Numbered from the stretch's first letter, positions 1 to 6,930 are shown. The stretch is 10,766 bases of DNA from DASWHX01 sp036397995 (GCA_036397995.1 DASWHX010000196.1:1-10766); one strand, 5' to 3'. The notes: generated from the sequence alone by a model not told the origin. Translations and numbers: made by a program.

Positions 1-67
1 AGCCTTTTCTCTTTTAAACTCATCTCTTTTGACTCGTCCTTTAGAGCGGTTCGCTATCATTCCAATT

Positions 68-78
68 GTTCAAAGAAC
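68..78 (-). promoter_or_regulatory. boxA-like antitermination element
   Basis: The minus strand reads GTTCTTTGAACAAT from position 78 leftward. It shares the TCTTT-A-CA core of the boxA element bound by NusB/S10 in rRNA leaders (E. coli TGCTCTTTAACA). Its place about 100 nt after a predicted transcription start is as expected for an rrn leader. The match is by eye. Confidence 0.5.
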
Positions 79-108
79 GTCCGCATTCTTGTCTCCAAAA
101 ATACTTCG

Positions 109-127
109 ACAACATTTTCTATGTTGT
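109..127 (-). other. Perfect hairpin in the leader (boxB-like position)
   Basis: ACAACAT and ATGTTGT form a 7-bp perfect inverted repeat around a 5-nt loop. On the minus strand it lies 30 nt upstream of the boxA-like element, the same order (hairpin then boxA) as boxB-boxA in E. coli rrn leaders. No T-run follows, so it is not a standard terminator. Confidence 0.5.
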
Positions 128-184
128 TACTTTTTTGCCCCACCTTCTGATCGGTTTCCCCTCTTTTCCCCTCAAAACGGATTG

Positions 185-215
185 CAAAGGTAGGTGGAAA
201 GTTAATAATTTTCAA
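185..215 (-). promoter_or_regulatory. Bacteroidota-type promoter driving leftward (putative rrn) transcription
   Basis: On the minus strand, TTG (complement of 213-215) is followed after 20 nt by TACCTTTG (complement of 185-192). This matches the Bacteroidota sigma consensus, a -33 TTG/TTTG about 19-20 nt before a -7 TAnnTTTG. The flank upstream of -33 is A/T-rich. Transcription would start near position 178, between purA and the left edge, so this promoter serves whatever lies to the left rather than purA. Confidence 0.65.
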
Positions 216-246
216 TAAAGAGGATCAGAAAACTTGGGACGAAAAG

Positions 247-1530
247 CTATGCAAGCATCTTATCCATTACCAGGGTTTGTTCCCTCCTCGGACCAACGGA
301 AATCAGCATAATAGGAACACCTAACTGTTCTTCCAAAAAGGTAATATAATTCTGCAATTCACCAGGTAATTCGTCAAACTTCCTCATCCTTTCTAAATTC
401 ACTTTCCAACCAGGAAAAATTTTGTAGACCGGTGTGATTTCATCATCGACAATTCCAAAGGGCACTTTGTCAGTTAACACTTTACCTTTTAACTCATATT
501 CAGTACACACCTTAATTTCATTGAGTACGCTCAGCACATCTGCCTTCATCATAAATAATTTTGTTACACCGTTAAGCATAATCGAATATTTTAATGCGGG
601 TAAATCGAGCCAACCACACCGTCTCGGTCTTCCAGTGGTGGCTCCATATTCATTTCCAACTTTTCTCAAACTGTCACCGATCTCATTAAAAAGCTCGGCC
701 GGAAAAGGGCCACTTCCTACACGGGTACCATAGGCCTTGAAAATTCCGTATACATCTTTAATCTTGTTTGGACTGATTCCAAGACCGGAACAAGCACCTG
801 AAGCGGTGGTGTTCGATGAAGTTACAAAAGGGTAGCTGCCAAAATCAACATCCAGCATTGATCCCTGTGCCCCTTCGCACAAAACATTATTGCCCAACTG
901 AAGTTCTTCATTCACCATATAATCTGTATCAGCAAGATTGAAAGTTTTCAGAAATTCTATTCCAATCATAAGTTCTGCTTCCAAAGACTTTCTATCAAAT
1001 TGAATTTCCGATCCAGCTATTATTTCGTAATGAACTGCCATGCGTTCCCTGATCTTTGATTCGAAATTATCAGACAACAGATCGCCAACACGCAAGCCTG
1101 TCCTGGAGATCTTGTCCTGATAGGTGGGTCCGATTCCTTTTAATGTGCTTCCTATTTTCTTATCTCCTTTTGATTTCTCCAAAGCCTGATCCAGGAGTAT
1201 ATGTGTGGGCAAAATTAAATGAGCTTTCCTTGATATGAATAAATTGGACCGGAGATCAAGGCCATAACCTGAAAGGCTATCGATTTCTTTCTTAAAAGCT
1301 GCGGGATCAAGTACGACGCCATTACCGATAATATTTTTTATATCTTCCCTGAAAATTCCCGATGGAATCTGGTGCAAGACATGTTTAATATCTCCAAATT
1401 CCAATGTATGGCCGGCATTAGGGCCACCCTGAAATCTGGCAACAACTTTATACCGGGGTGCCATAAAATCCACAATTTTTCCCTTGCCTTCATCTCCCCA
1501 CTGAAGGCCGAGTAGAATATCTGCTTGCAT
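247..1530 (-). CDS. purA: Adenylosuccinate synthetase
   Basis: PurA joins IMP and aspartate, using GTP, to make adenylosuccinate, the first committed step from IMP to AMP; it acts in the cytosol as a dimer. The 427-residue protein is close to the E. coli length (432). The N-terminal GDEGKGK nucleotide loop is at residues 12-18 with catalytic Asp13. NAGHT at 38-42 supplies catalytic His41, although the usual GGHNAGH reads GGPNAGH here. CEGAQGS, SSNTTASGA and GRPRRCGW follow at their usual places. The ATG is 3 nt after the stop of the STAS gene, so the two are probably co-transcribed and perhaps translationally coupled. There is no Shine-Dalgarno box, only an A-rich tract. No terminator hairpin is visible after the stop, before the next promoter at 185-215. 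In E. coli this enzyme is inhibited by ppGpp, which makes the nearby rel gene notable. Confidence 0.97.
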   Translation of the reverse strand: MQADILLGLQWGDEGKGKIVDFMAPRYKVVARFQGGPNAGHTLEFGDIKHVLHQIPSGIFREDIKNIIGNGVVLDPAAFKKEIDSLSGYGLDLRSNLFISRKAHLILPTHILLDQALEKSKGDKKIGSTLKGIGPTYQDKISRTGLRVGDLLSDNFESKIRERMAVHYEIIAGSEIQFDRKSLEAELMIGIEFLKTFNLADTDYMVNEELQLGNNVLCEGAQGSMLDVDFGSYPFVTSSNTTASGACSGLGISPNKIKDVYGIFKAYGTRVGSGPFPAELFNEIGDSLRKVGNEYGATTGRPRRCGWLDLPALKYSIMLNGVTKLFMMKADVLSVLNEIKVCTEYELKGKVLTDKVPFGIVDDEITPVYKIFPGWKVNLERMRKFDELPGELQNYITFLEEQLGVPIMLISVGPRREQTLVMDKMLA

Positions 1531-1533
1531 GTA

Positions 1534-1878
1534 TCAGGATTTTTTAAGTTTCTGAACTGCTTCATCTTCGTTATCGGCAATTTGGAAGATTGCATTCAGC
1601 TTTGTTATTATCAGTAATTTTTGGACGTTTTCGGAAGGGTGAAGCAAATATACTTCACCGCCTTTATTACGAAATTTGGTAAGAATGGTGATTAGAACTC
1701 CAATTCCGCTGCTGTTTATATACCTGAGATCTGAAATATCAATGATACAGAGTTTCACATCCTGAGAAAGTGAATCGTTAGCGATTCCAACCAAATTCAT
1801 TCCTGAATCTTCGCCGATAAGATCTCCGGACAGCCTAATCCTGAGGATATTATCTATTATCTCATGAGTGTATTTCAT
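1534..1878 (-). CDS. Small STAS-domain protein (anti-anti-sigma factor-like)
   Basis: This 114-residue protein is one STAS domain with nothing attached. The hallmark is the strand-helix segment IDISDLRYINSSGIGVLI at about 46-62. Its NSSG corresponds to the DSSG of SpoIIAA-type anti-anti-sigma factors, where a serine is phosphorylated by a partner kinase; Ser56 or Ser57 is the candidate here. Such proteins usually work in partner-switching with an anti-sigma/HPK-like kinase and a PP2C phosphatase, and neither is in the window. The gene starts inside the end of fur (17-nt overlap) behind an A-rich AAAGAAAAAA tract and ends 3 nt before purA. It therefore belongs to that operon, and its expression is probably coupled to fur. 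The partner and function are unknown. The family call is secure; the mechanism is inferred. Confidence 0.88.
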   Translation of the reverse strand: MKYTHEIIDNILRIRLSGDLIGEDSGMNLVGIANDSLSQDVKLCIIDISDLRYINSSGIGVLITILTKFRNKGGEVYLLHPSENVQKLLIITKLNAIFQIADNEDEAVQKLKKS

Positions 1879-2341
1879 TTTTTTCTTTGTTTTCGCAATT
1901 ATTTTTGGAGCAGGACCCGTAAAGTATTAAAGAATGATGCATCACTTTAAACTGGAGTAAATCTCCGACAGTTGTTTGAATATTGTGAATCCGGGGATCA
2001 CAAAATTCAACGACCTGATGGCAATCGGTGCAAATTAAGTGATCATGCTGTTTATACCCGAATGCTTTTTCATATTGTGCTAAATTCCTGCCAAACTGAT
2101 GTTTGCTAACTAAATCACATTCAACCAATAAGTCCAGAGTATTGTAGACTGTTGCACGACTTACCCGATGGTTTTTAGAAATCATGGTTGAGTATAATGA
2201 ATCCACGTCAAAATGGCCCATGGTATGATAGATTTCATCAAGTATAGCATCCCGCTCCGGGGTTTTCCTCAGGTTTTTCATTTCAAGATATGTAATGAAA
2301 ATTCGTTTTACTTCTTCAATATTTTCGTATTTAGCTGCCAT
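1862..2341 (-). CDS. fur: Fur-family metal-dependent transcriptional repressor
   Basis: This 159-residue DNA-binding regulator would repress metal-uptake or stress genes when loaded with metal. The N-terminal half is a winged helix with recognition segment SRATVYNTLDLL at 61-72. The C-terminal half holds the metal sites: His43 (MGH), Glu91, His99 and His101 (HDHLIC), and Glu112. Structural zinc is probably held by Cys104/Cys107 (CTDC) and Cys144/Cys149 (C-x4-C, as in E. coli Fur). PerR-type peroxide sensors usually have Asp at the places filled here by Glu91 and Glu112, so the sequence leans to Fur, but the inducing metal cannot be settled. It lies 53 nt after rel and overlaps the STAS gene by 17 nt. 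A weak promoter may lie just upstream. Confidence 0.92.
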   Translation of the reverse strand: MAAKYENIEEVKRIFITYLEMKNLRKTPERDAILDEIYHTMGHFDVDSLYSTMISKNHRVSRATVYNTLDLLVECDLVSKHQFGRNLAQYEKAFGYKQHDHLICTDCHQVVEFCDPRIHNIQTTVGDLLQFKVMHHSLILYGSCSKNNCENKEKNEIHS

Positions 2342-2358
2342 TAGCCTAATTCATATTC

Positions 2359-2387
2359 CAAAGTAACATTGAATAATTGAAAGCAAA
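2359..2387 (-). promoter_or_regulatory. Weak candidate promoter for fur-STAS-purA
   Basis: In the 53-nt gap between rel and fur, the minus strand shows TTTG (complement of 2384-2387), 17 nt, then TTACTTTG (complement of 2359-2366), one mismatch from TAnnTTTG. The spacing is slightly short. It could give the three downstream genes transcription independent of rel, but read-through from rel is equally possible. Confidence 0.3.
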
Positions 2388-2394
2388 AAGGAGA

Positions 2395-4641
2395 CTATGG
2401 TGCATTTTCATTATCCAAATAATTAAATCGGCTAACTTTCACTACGCCATTTACTTTCATCAGTTTATGAATCAATAAATCCAGATGCCGGGTATCATTT
2501 ACATAAAGTTGGATATTGCCTTCAAAAATTCCCGTATCGGTATCTACTGTGATTGATCTCATATTTACTTTTAACTCATTGGAAATTATTTTCGTTACAT
2601 CATTAATTAGTCCTACCCGGTCTGTGCCAATAATTCCAAGCCCTGCAAGAAAAGAACTTTCATGTTTTGAGGCCCATTTTGCTTTTACCACCCGTTGACC
2701 ATGCTTTGACAGAAGTTCGGGTGCATTAAGACAAGATGTTCTATGAATTTTGATTCCTTCGCTGACGGTAACGAATCCAAAAACATCATCACCCGGGATA
2801 GGATTACAGCACTTAGCAAACCGGTATTCCACAATATCCATGTCTTCACCAATCAATAAAATTTCCTGTTTTTTTTCTTTAGCCCTGGCTATTTCTTTTT
2901 TCAAGGCATTGGCATCTTCAATATTCTTTGTTTTTACAGGATCCGCGGTTTCTTGTTTGTTTCTGAATTTCTTAATCTCACTAGGAACAATGAGACCCTT
3001 TCCAACTTTATAGAATAAATCCAGCTGCGTTTTTGCATTGAAGTAGGTTCTTAACTTGTCAAAAGTTTCGGTTGTCGGTTCCAGCTTTATTTGCTTTAGT
3101 TTTCGCAACACGATCTCTTTTCCATCCCTGGCAGCCTCTTTTTTCGATTCTTTGAGGGTGTCTTTGATTTTTGTTTTGGCTTTTGAGCTTACCACAAATC
3201 GCAGCCAATCTTCTTTTGGTTTTTGTTTTGGTGAGGTGAGAATTTCAATTTGATCACCATTCTTAATTACATAATTCAATGGGACAAGTTTCTGATTAAC
3301 CTTTGCACCCAAACACCGGGCTCCGATTTCAGTATGAATTTCAAAGGCAAAGTCCAGAGCTGTTGCTCCAACAGGAAGGATTTTCAACTCTCCTTTGGGA
3401 GTAAAAGCAAAAACTTCTTCATTAAATAAATTGGATTTGAAATCATCGACAAACTCAATGGCATTTGTATCGTTTTGCTCAAGCATGTCCCTGACTTTAT
3501 TGATCCATTTTTCTAATCCGGATTCCTGAGAATGAGGGCTATCTTTATATTTCCAATGAGCGGCATAACCACGCTCAGCTATTTCATCCATTCTTTTAGT
3601 CCGTATTTGCACTTCAACCCAGGTTCCATTTTGACTCATCACTGTTGTGTGAAGAGATTCATATCCATTACTTTTTGGAGTTGAAATCCAATCACGCAAT
3701 CGATCCGGGTTGGGGGTATAATAATCAGTTACGATAGAGTAAACTTGCCAGCATGCTTGTTTTTCCAGGTCGCCTTCAGCATCAAGAATAATTCGGATAG
3801 CAAAGAGATCATAAATTTCTTCCAGGGGAATATTTTGATTCTTCATCTTGTTCCAAATAGAGTATACTGACTTTGGTCTGCCTTTAATTTCAAAATCATA
3901 GTCAAGTTTTTTCAGTTCTTCCTGAAGAGGTTTGATAAAACTCTTGATAAACCTGTTACGCTTTTCTTTTGCCAGGTTAATTTTGTTTACAATTTCCTTA
4001 TATGGCTCAACTTCGGTGTATTTGAGGTAGTAATCTTCCAATTCCGATTTGATAGCGTAGAGTCCCAATCGATGGGCAAGTGGAGCATAAAGAAAGATAG
4101 TTTCAGAAGCTATTCTTAACTGTTTCTCCCTGGGCATTGATTCCAGAGTTCTCATATTGTGCAGACGGTCTGCAATTTTTATGAGAATTACCCGAACATC
4201 TTCTGAAAGGGTGAGCAGCATTTTTCTAAAATTCTCTGCTTGTTGTGAAGTTCCGTATTCGAATACACCTGATATTTTTGTAAGGCCATCAATAATGGAA
4301 ACGACCTTATGTCCGAATTCCTTTTCAATTTCTTCAAGCTCAATATCGGTATCTTCGACCACGTCATGTAATAAGGCTGATACGATTGAAGTGGTTCCAA
4401 GGCCAATTTCATCCACGCAAATCTGGGCTACGGCAAGGGGGTGAAAGATGTATGGGTCGCCGGAAATTCTCCGCATATCGCGATGGGCTGTTGTAGCGAG
4501 ATTAAAAGCTTTTTTGATTAATCGGGCATCGCCTTCTTTCAAGATAGGTTTAGCTTTTCTGAGCAAAGAACGGTAGCGCCGTATTATTTCTCTTTTTTCT
4601 TCTTCCTGATCTACTTCCTGGATTTCCTTTACTTCTGCCAT
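2395..4641 (-). CDS. rel: Bifunctional (p)ppGpp synthetase/hydrolase (RelA/SpoT family)
   Basis: A long RSH enzyme of 748 residues that makes and degrades the alarmone (p)ppGpp, normally ribosome-associated. The HD hydrolase domain is at about 45-200 with His53, His92-Asp93 in LLHDVVED and Asp158 in ADRLHNM, so hydrolysis looks intact. The synthetase domain is at about 250-365, with GRPKSVYS (254-261), EEIYDLFAIR (274-283), GYESLHTT (326-333) and VEVQIRT (342-348). RLRD at 314-317 is the positively charged RxKD-type variant of bifunctional Rel/SpoT enzymes, not the ExDD of mono-functional RelA. A TGS domain (about 407-468), a conserved-cysteine region (CCNPIPGD at 611-618, HRTSC at 633-637) and a C-terminal ACT domain (about 665-745) follow. 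It probably is the cell's main or only long RSH. It is transcribed divergently from tRNA-Leu/tig and leads into fur-STAS-purA. I see no clear promoter for it in the 69-nt gap to the tRNA. Confidence 0.96.
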   Translation of the reverse strand: MAEVKEIQEVDQEEEKREIIRRYRSLLRKAKPILKEGDARLIKKAFNLATTAHRDMRRISGDPYIFHPLAVAQICVDEIGLGTTSIVSALLHDVVEDTDIELEEIEKEFGHKVVSIIDGLTKISGVFEYGTSQQAENFRKMLLTLSEDVRVILIKIADRLHNMRTLESMPREKQLRIASETIFLYAPLAHRLGLYAIKSELEDYYLKYTEVEPYKEIVNKINLAKEKRNRFIKSFIKPLQEELKKLDYDFEIKGRPKSVYSIWNKMKNQNIPLEEIYDLFAIRIILDAEGDLEKQACWQVYSIVTDYYTPNPDRLRDWISTPKSNGYESLHTTVMSQNGTWVEVQIRTKRMDEIAERGYAAHWKYKDSPHSQESGLEKWINKVRDMLEQNDTNAIEFVDDFKSNLFNEEVFAFTPKGELKILPVGATALDFAFEIHTEIGARCLGAKVNQKLVPLNYVIKNGDQIEILTSPKQKPKEDWLRFVVSSKAKTKIKDTLKESKKEAARDGKEIVLRKLKQIKLEPTTETFDKLRTYFNAKTQLDLFYKVGKGLIVPSEIKKFRNKQETADPVKTKNIEDANALKKEIARAKEKKQEILLIGEDMDIVEYRFAKCCNPIPGDDVFGFVTVSEGIKIHRTSCLNAPELLSKHGQRVVKAKWASKHESSFLAGLGIIGTDRVGLINDVTKIISNELKVNMRSITVDTDTGIFEGNIQLYVNDTRHLDLLIHKLMKVNGVVKVSRFNYLDNENAP

Positions 4642-4663
4642 TTTCTAAAAACGGATGCCTGAA

Positions 4664-4693
4664 TTGTTCGTATTGAAATATTATGTAAATTTG
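4664..4693 (+). promoter_or_regulatory. Promoter of tRNA-Leu and probably tig-clpP-clpX
   Basis: TTG (4664-4666), 19 nt, then TAAATTTG (4686-4693) is a full match to the Bacteroidota -33/-7 pattern. Transcription should begin near 4700, about 10 nt before the tRNA. No other good promoter is visible before tig, so the protein genes may depend on this one. Confidence 0.7.
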
Positions 4694-4710
4694 CCCCTAT
4701 TTTTTCCAAA

Positions 4711-4792
4711 GCGGATGTGGCGAAATTGGTAGACGCACTAGACTTAGGATCTAGCGCCGCGAGGCATGGGGGTTCGAGTCCCTCCATCCGCA
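4711..4792 (+). tRNA. tRNA-Leu (anticodon UAG)
   Basis: A class II tRNA with a 7-bp acceptor stem, GCGGATG (4711-4717) with CATCCGC (4785-4791), and discriminator A at 4792. The anticodon stem CTAGA/TCTAG encloses loop CTTAGGA, giving anticodon TAG at 4745-4747, which reads CUA and by wobble other CUN leucine codons. A long variable arm with a GCC-GCGA-GGC hairpin (4756-4765) is typical of leucine tRNAs. The T-arm is GGGGG-TTCGAGT-CCCTC with one G-U pair. The 3' CCA is not encoded and must be added after processing. Confidence 0.97.
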
Positions 4793-4799
4793 CAGTAAA

Positions 4800-4847
4800 C
4801 CCTCGATTTGTGAATTTAACGATTCGGAGCGAGGGCATCAATTTTTT
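4800..4847 (+). terminator. Possible terminator or processing hairpin between tRNA-Leu and tig
   Basis: CCCTCG (4800-4805) and CGAGGG (4830-4835) are perfect complements. Between them a second short stem, GAAT/ATTC (4812-4815 with 4822-4825), can form, and a run of six T follows at 4842-4847. The GC-rich base plus T-run looks like a Rho-independent terminator, but the large partly unpaired interior makes it weak. It may let a fraction of transcripts end after the tRNA and the rest continue into tig. Confidence 0.4.
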
Positions 4848-4852
4848 CAGAA

Positions 4853-6208
4853 TTGTCTATTAAACCAACAGCTTTGGACATCACTTTAGAAAAAACTCAC
4901 CCGTTATCGGGTTCAATTAAAATTACACTAAACGAAGGGGATTATCAACCCAAAGTTGAAGAAAAAGTAAAGCAATACGCCAAGAAGGCGGATCTTAAAG
5001 GCTTTCGAAAAGGAATGGTGCCTCCCTCGGTAATCAAAAGAATGTATGGCAAATCTATAATCGTAGAGGAAGTTAATCACCTATTATCGCACACCCTACA
5101 GGACTACATTAAGGATAATAAGTTAACCATCCTTGGAGAACCTATTCCTAACTATGATAAGCACGCGGAAATTGACTGGGAAAATCAGAAGAATTTCAAT
5201 TTCGAATACGAGATCGGTCTTGTAGACAATTTCAAACTGGACATAAAAGCCAAGAAAGTGAAGGCTTATGCAATTGAAGTGGGTAAAGAGGAAGTTGATA
5301 AAACAATTTCCAATCTTCAAAACCAATATGGACAGATGACCAATCCTGAAATCAGCGAGAAAGGAGATAGTCTTTTCGGTGAACTAAAGAGCGAAGATGA
5401 ATCATTTTCGAAAGATCTATTGCTGGAGTATGAGAAAGTTGAGAAAAAGCTTCAGGAAAAAATGAGCGGTGTGAAGCAGGAAGACGTATTGGAATTTGAC
5501 ATCAAGAAAGCCTTTAAAGATGTTGAAGCATGCGCTGAGGTTTTATCAATACTTCCTGCGGAAGCCAAACAACTTAAAGGAGCGTTCAAGTTTCAAATAA
5601 AGAAAATTAACAGGGTTATAAAGGCGGAATTAAGCCAGGATTTTTTTGATAAGGTATTTGGCAAGGATACCGTGACTACTGAACCGGAATTTTTAGATAA
5701 AGTGAAGGCGGAAGTTGCAAAAGGTTATGAGCGGGAATCAGGGCGATTTCTGGAACAAACAATTGTGGATACCCTGGTTGACAATACCAAAATAAATTTT
5801 CCGGAAGAATTCCTCAGGAAGTGGCTTTCGGTGTCTAATGAAGGGAAGGTCTCCAAAGAGGACATTGCTAAGGAGTTTCCCAATTATCTTAAAGAACTTA
5901 AGTGGTCTTTGATAAAGAAACGAATTACTGAAGAAAACCAAATTAAGGTTGAGCATGCAGATGTAATAAACAAGACGAAGGAGTTAATTCAGGCACAATT
6001 TGGAATGAGAATGTCTCCTGAACTGGAAAAAAATATGGTTAGTTTTGCCGATAACTATCTGAAAGGGAATGATGGTGAAAATTACATGCGTATTTATAAC
6101 CAATTACAGTCGGAACGCATTTTCAGTTTTCTGAAAACGCAACTTAGCTTACAGGAGAAAAAGATTAAACCTGAAGAATTTCAGAGGCTCGTATTGGGGC
6201 AGGAATAA
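4853..6208 (+). CDS. tig: Trigger factor (ribosome-associated chaperone)
   Basis: Trigger factor docks at the ribosomal exit tunnel and shields nascent chains. The N-terminal ribosome-binding domain carries the signature GFRKGMVP at 50-57, then IKRMYGKS. The middle (about 150-255) stands where the FKBP-type prolyl isomerase domain sits in E. coli, but I cannot see the usual FKBP core motifs (for example an IPGFE-like segment). It looks degenerate, as in other Bacteroidota trigger factors. The rest (about 255-445) is the helical chaperone domain. Total 451 residues is normal. The start is unusual: no ATG lies between the in-frame stop at 4817 and the conserved region. TTG at 4853 gives the longest protein. 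TTG at 4874 gives a protein beginning DITLEKT, which I judge closer to the usual trigger factor N-terminus. clpP follows after 50 nt. Confidence 0.94.
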   Translation: MSIKPTALDITLEKTHPLSGSIKITLNEGDYQPKVEEKVKQYAKKADLKGFRKGMVPPSVIKRMYGKSIIVEEVNHLLSHTLQDYIKDNKLTILGEPIPNYDKHAEIDWENQKNFNFEYEIGLVDNFKLDIKAKKVKAYAIEVGKEEVDKTISNLQNQYGQMTNPEISEKGDSLFGELKSEDESFSKDLLLEYEKVEKKLQEKMSGVKQEDVLEFDIKKAFKDVEACAEVLSILPAEAKQLKGAFKFQIKKINRVIKAELSQDFFDKVFGKDTVTTEPEFLDKVKAEVAKGYERESGRFLEQTIVDTLVDNTKINFPEEFLRKWLSVSNEGKVSKEDIAKEFPNYLKELKWSLIKKRITEENQIKVEHADVINKTKELIQAQFGMRMSPELEKNMVSFADNYLKGNDGENYMRIYNQLQSERIFSFLKTQLSLQEKKIKPEEFQRLVLGQE

Positions 6209-6209
6209 A

Positions 6210-6228
6210 AATGCCTTATATTGGCATT
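6210..6228 (+). other. Small intergenic hairpin between tig and clpP
   Basis: AATGCC (6210-6215) and GGCATT (6223-6228) form a 6-bp stem with a 7-nt loop immediately after the tig stop. No T-run follows, so it is probably not a strong terminator. It could mark an RNA processing or stability point within the tig-clpP-clpX transcript. It may also be chance. Confidence 0.35.
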
Positions 6229-6258
6229 AATCATCTGTTTTATAGCACTATATAATTA

Positions 6259-6927
6259 ATGAACAAAGAAGAATTTCGAAAATTCGCGGTTAAGAATAAG
6301 CATGTTAGTGGAACCGCGTTTGACGATTATGCTCGTCAAATTGAAGACATGACTCAATATGTGATTGAGGAACGCCCGGGTAATTTCAGGGCAATTGATG
6401 TATTTACGCGGTTAATCAGTGACAGGATTATTTTCCTTGGTATGCCGGTAGATGATGTTATAGCTAATGTTGTTACGGCACAGCTTTTATTTCTTTCTTC
6501 TGTTGACCCAAAGAAAGATATTGTAATGTACATCAACAGTCCGGGCGGCGTTGTTACGGCAGGATTGGGTATTTATGACACTATGCAATATGTTGATCCG
6601 GAAGTAGCCACCATTTGCACAGGTCTTGCGGCTTCGATGGGGGCGGTACTGTTGGCAGGCGGCGCCAATAAAAAAAGATCAGCACTGCCGCATGCCAGGA
6701 TAATGATTCACCAGCCATCAGGGGGAATGCAGGGTAAAAGTACGGACATGGAGATATCTCTTAAATTGATAATGTCATTAAGGCAGGAATTGTATACCAT
6801 TCTTGCCCACCATACGGGAAAGCCTGTGAAGGAAATTGAGAAGGATTCAGATAAGGATTACTGGATGAAATCTGATGAAGCCAAGAGTTATGGTATAATT
6901 GACGAGGTATTAAATAAAAAAAAGTAG
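6259..6927 (+). CDS. clpP: ATP-dependent Clp protease proteolytic subunit
   Basis: ClpP is the serine-protease barrel that degrades proteins fed to it by ClpX. The catalytic triad is complete: Ser126 in GLAASMGA, His151 in MIHQPSGG and Asp200 in SDKDYWM. All three are offset by 29 residues from E. coli Ser97/His122/Asp171. At 222 residues it is somewhat longer than E. coli ClpP; the extra length is an N-terminal segment of about 30 residues that may be a processed propeptide or an ordinary Bacteroidota extension. The oxyanion-region sequence INSPGG (92-97) is intact. The ATG at 6259 follows an A/T-rich leader with no Shine-Dalgarno box. The stop is 3 nt before clpX, so the two subunits are made from one transcript. 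Confidence 0.97.
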   Translation: MNKEEFRKFAVKNKHVSGTAFDDYARQIEDMTQYVIEERPGNFRAIDVFTRLISDRIIFLGMPVDDVIANVVTAQLLFLSSVDPKKDIVMYINSPGGVVTAGLGIYDTMQYVDPEVATICTGLAASMGAVLLAGGANKKRSALPHARIMIHQPSGGMQGKSTDMEISLKLIMSLRQELYTILAHHTGKPVKEIEKDSDKDYWMKSDEAKSYGIIDEVLNKKK

Positions 6928-6930
6928 GTT

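Larger units (their letters stand above)
1..178 (-). other. Probable 5' leader of a ribosomal RNA operon (16S gene beyond the left edge)
   Basis: No open reading frame is credible here. Read on the minus strand, the stretch begins just after a strong promoter. It holds a perfect 7-bp hairpin (109-127), then a boxA-like GTTCTTTGAAC element (68-78), a small AGCG/CGCT hairpin (45-55) and a purine-rich tail. Bacteroidota rRNA operons commonly carry a GTTCTTTGA(A)CA-AATTGG-type element shortly before the 16S gene, and the bases after the boxA-like element here (AATTGGAA) fit that pattern. The 16S sequence itself is not in the window, so the assignment is inference. The leader of another stable-RNA transcript is the main alternative. 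Confidence 0.6.

Noticed and set aside
45..55. AGCG/CGCT mini-hairpin in the leader as a separate regulatory element
   Set aside because: A 4-bp stem with a 3-nt loop is too short to call on its own. It is mentioned only as part of the leader.
1338..1595. 85-residue minus-strand frame across the STAS-purA junction
   Set aside because: It overlaps the conserved starts and ends of two well-supported genes in another frame, with no family features.
4157..4444. 95-residue plus-strand frame inside rel
   Set aside because: It is antisense to the conserved HD hydrolase domain, with serine-rich shadow composition and no initiation context.
4711..4792. tRNA-Leu as an integration (attachment) site for a mobile element
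   Set aside because: No repeat of the tRNA 3' end and no integrase or phage-like gene is visible; the flanks are housekeeping genes.
4629..4841. Minus-strand 70-residue reading frame spanning the tRNA-Leu gene
   Set aside because: It runs antisense through the tRNA and yields the EGLEPPCLA-type peptide often mis-annotated from antisense tRNA sequence. It also overlaps the promoter region and the rel start.
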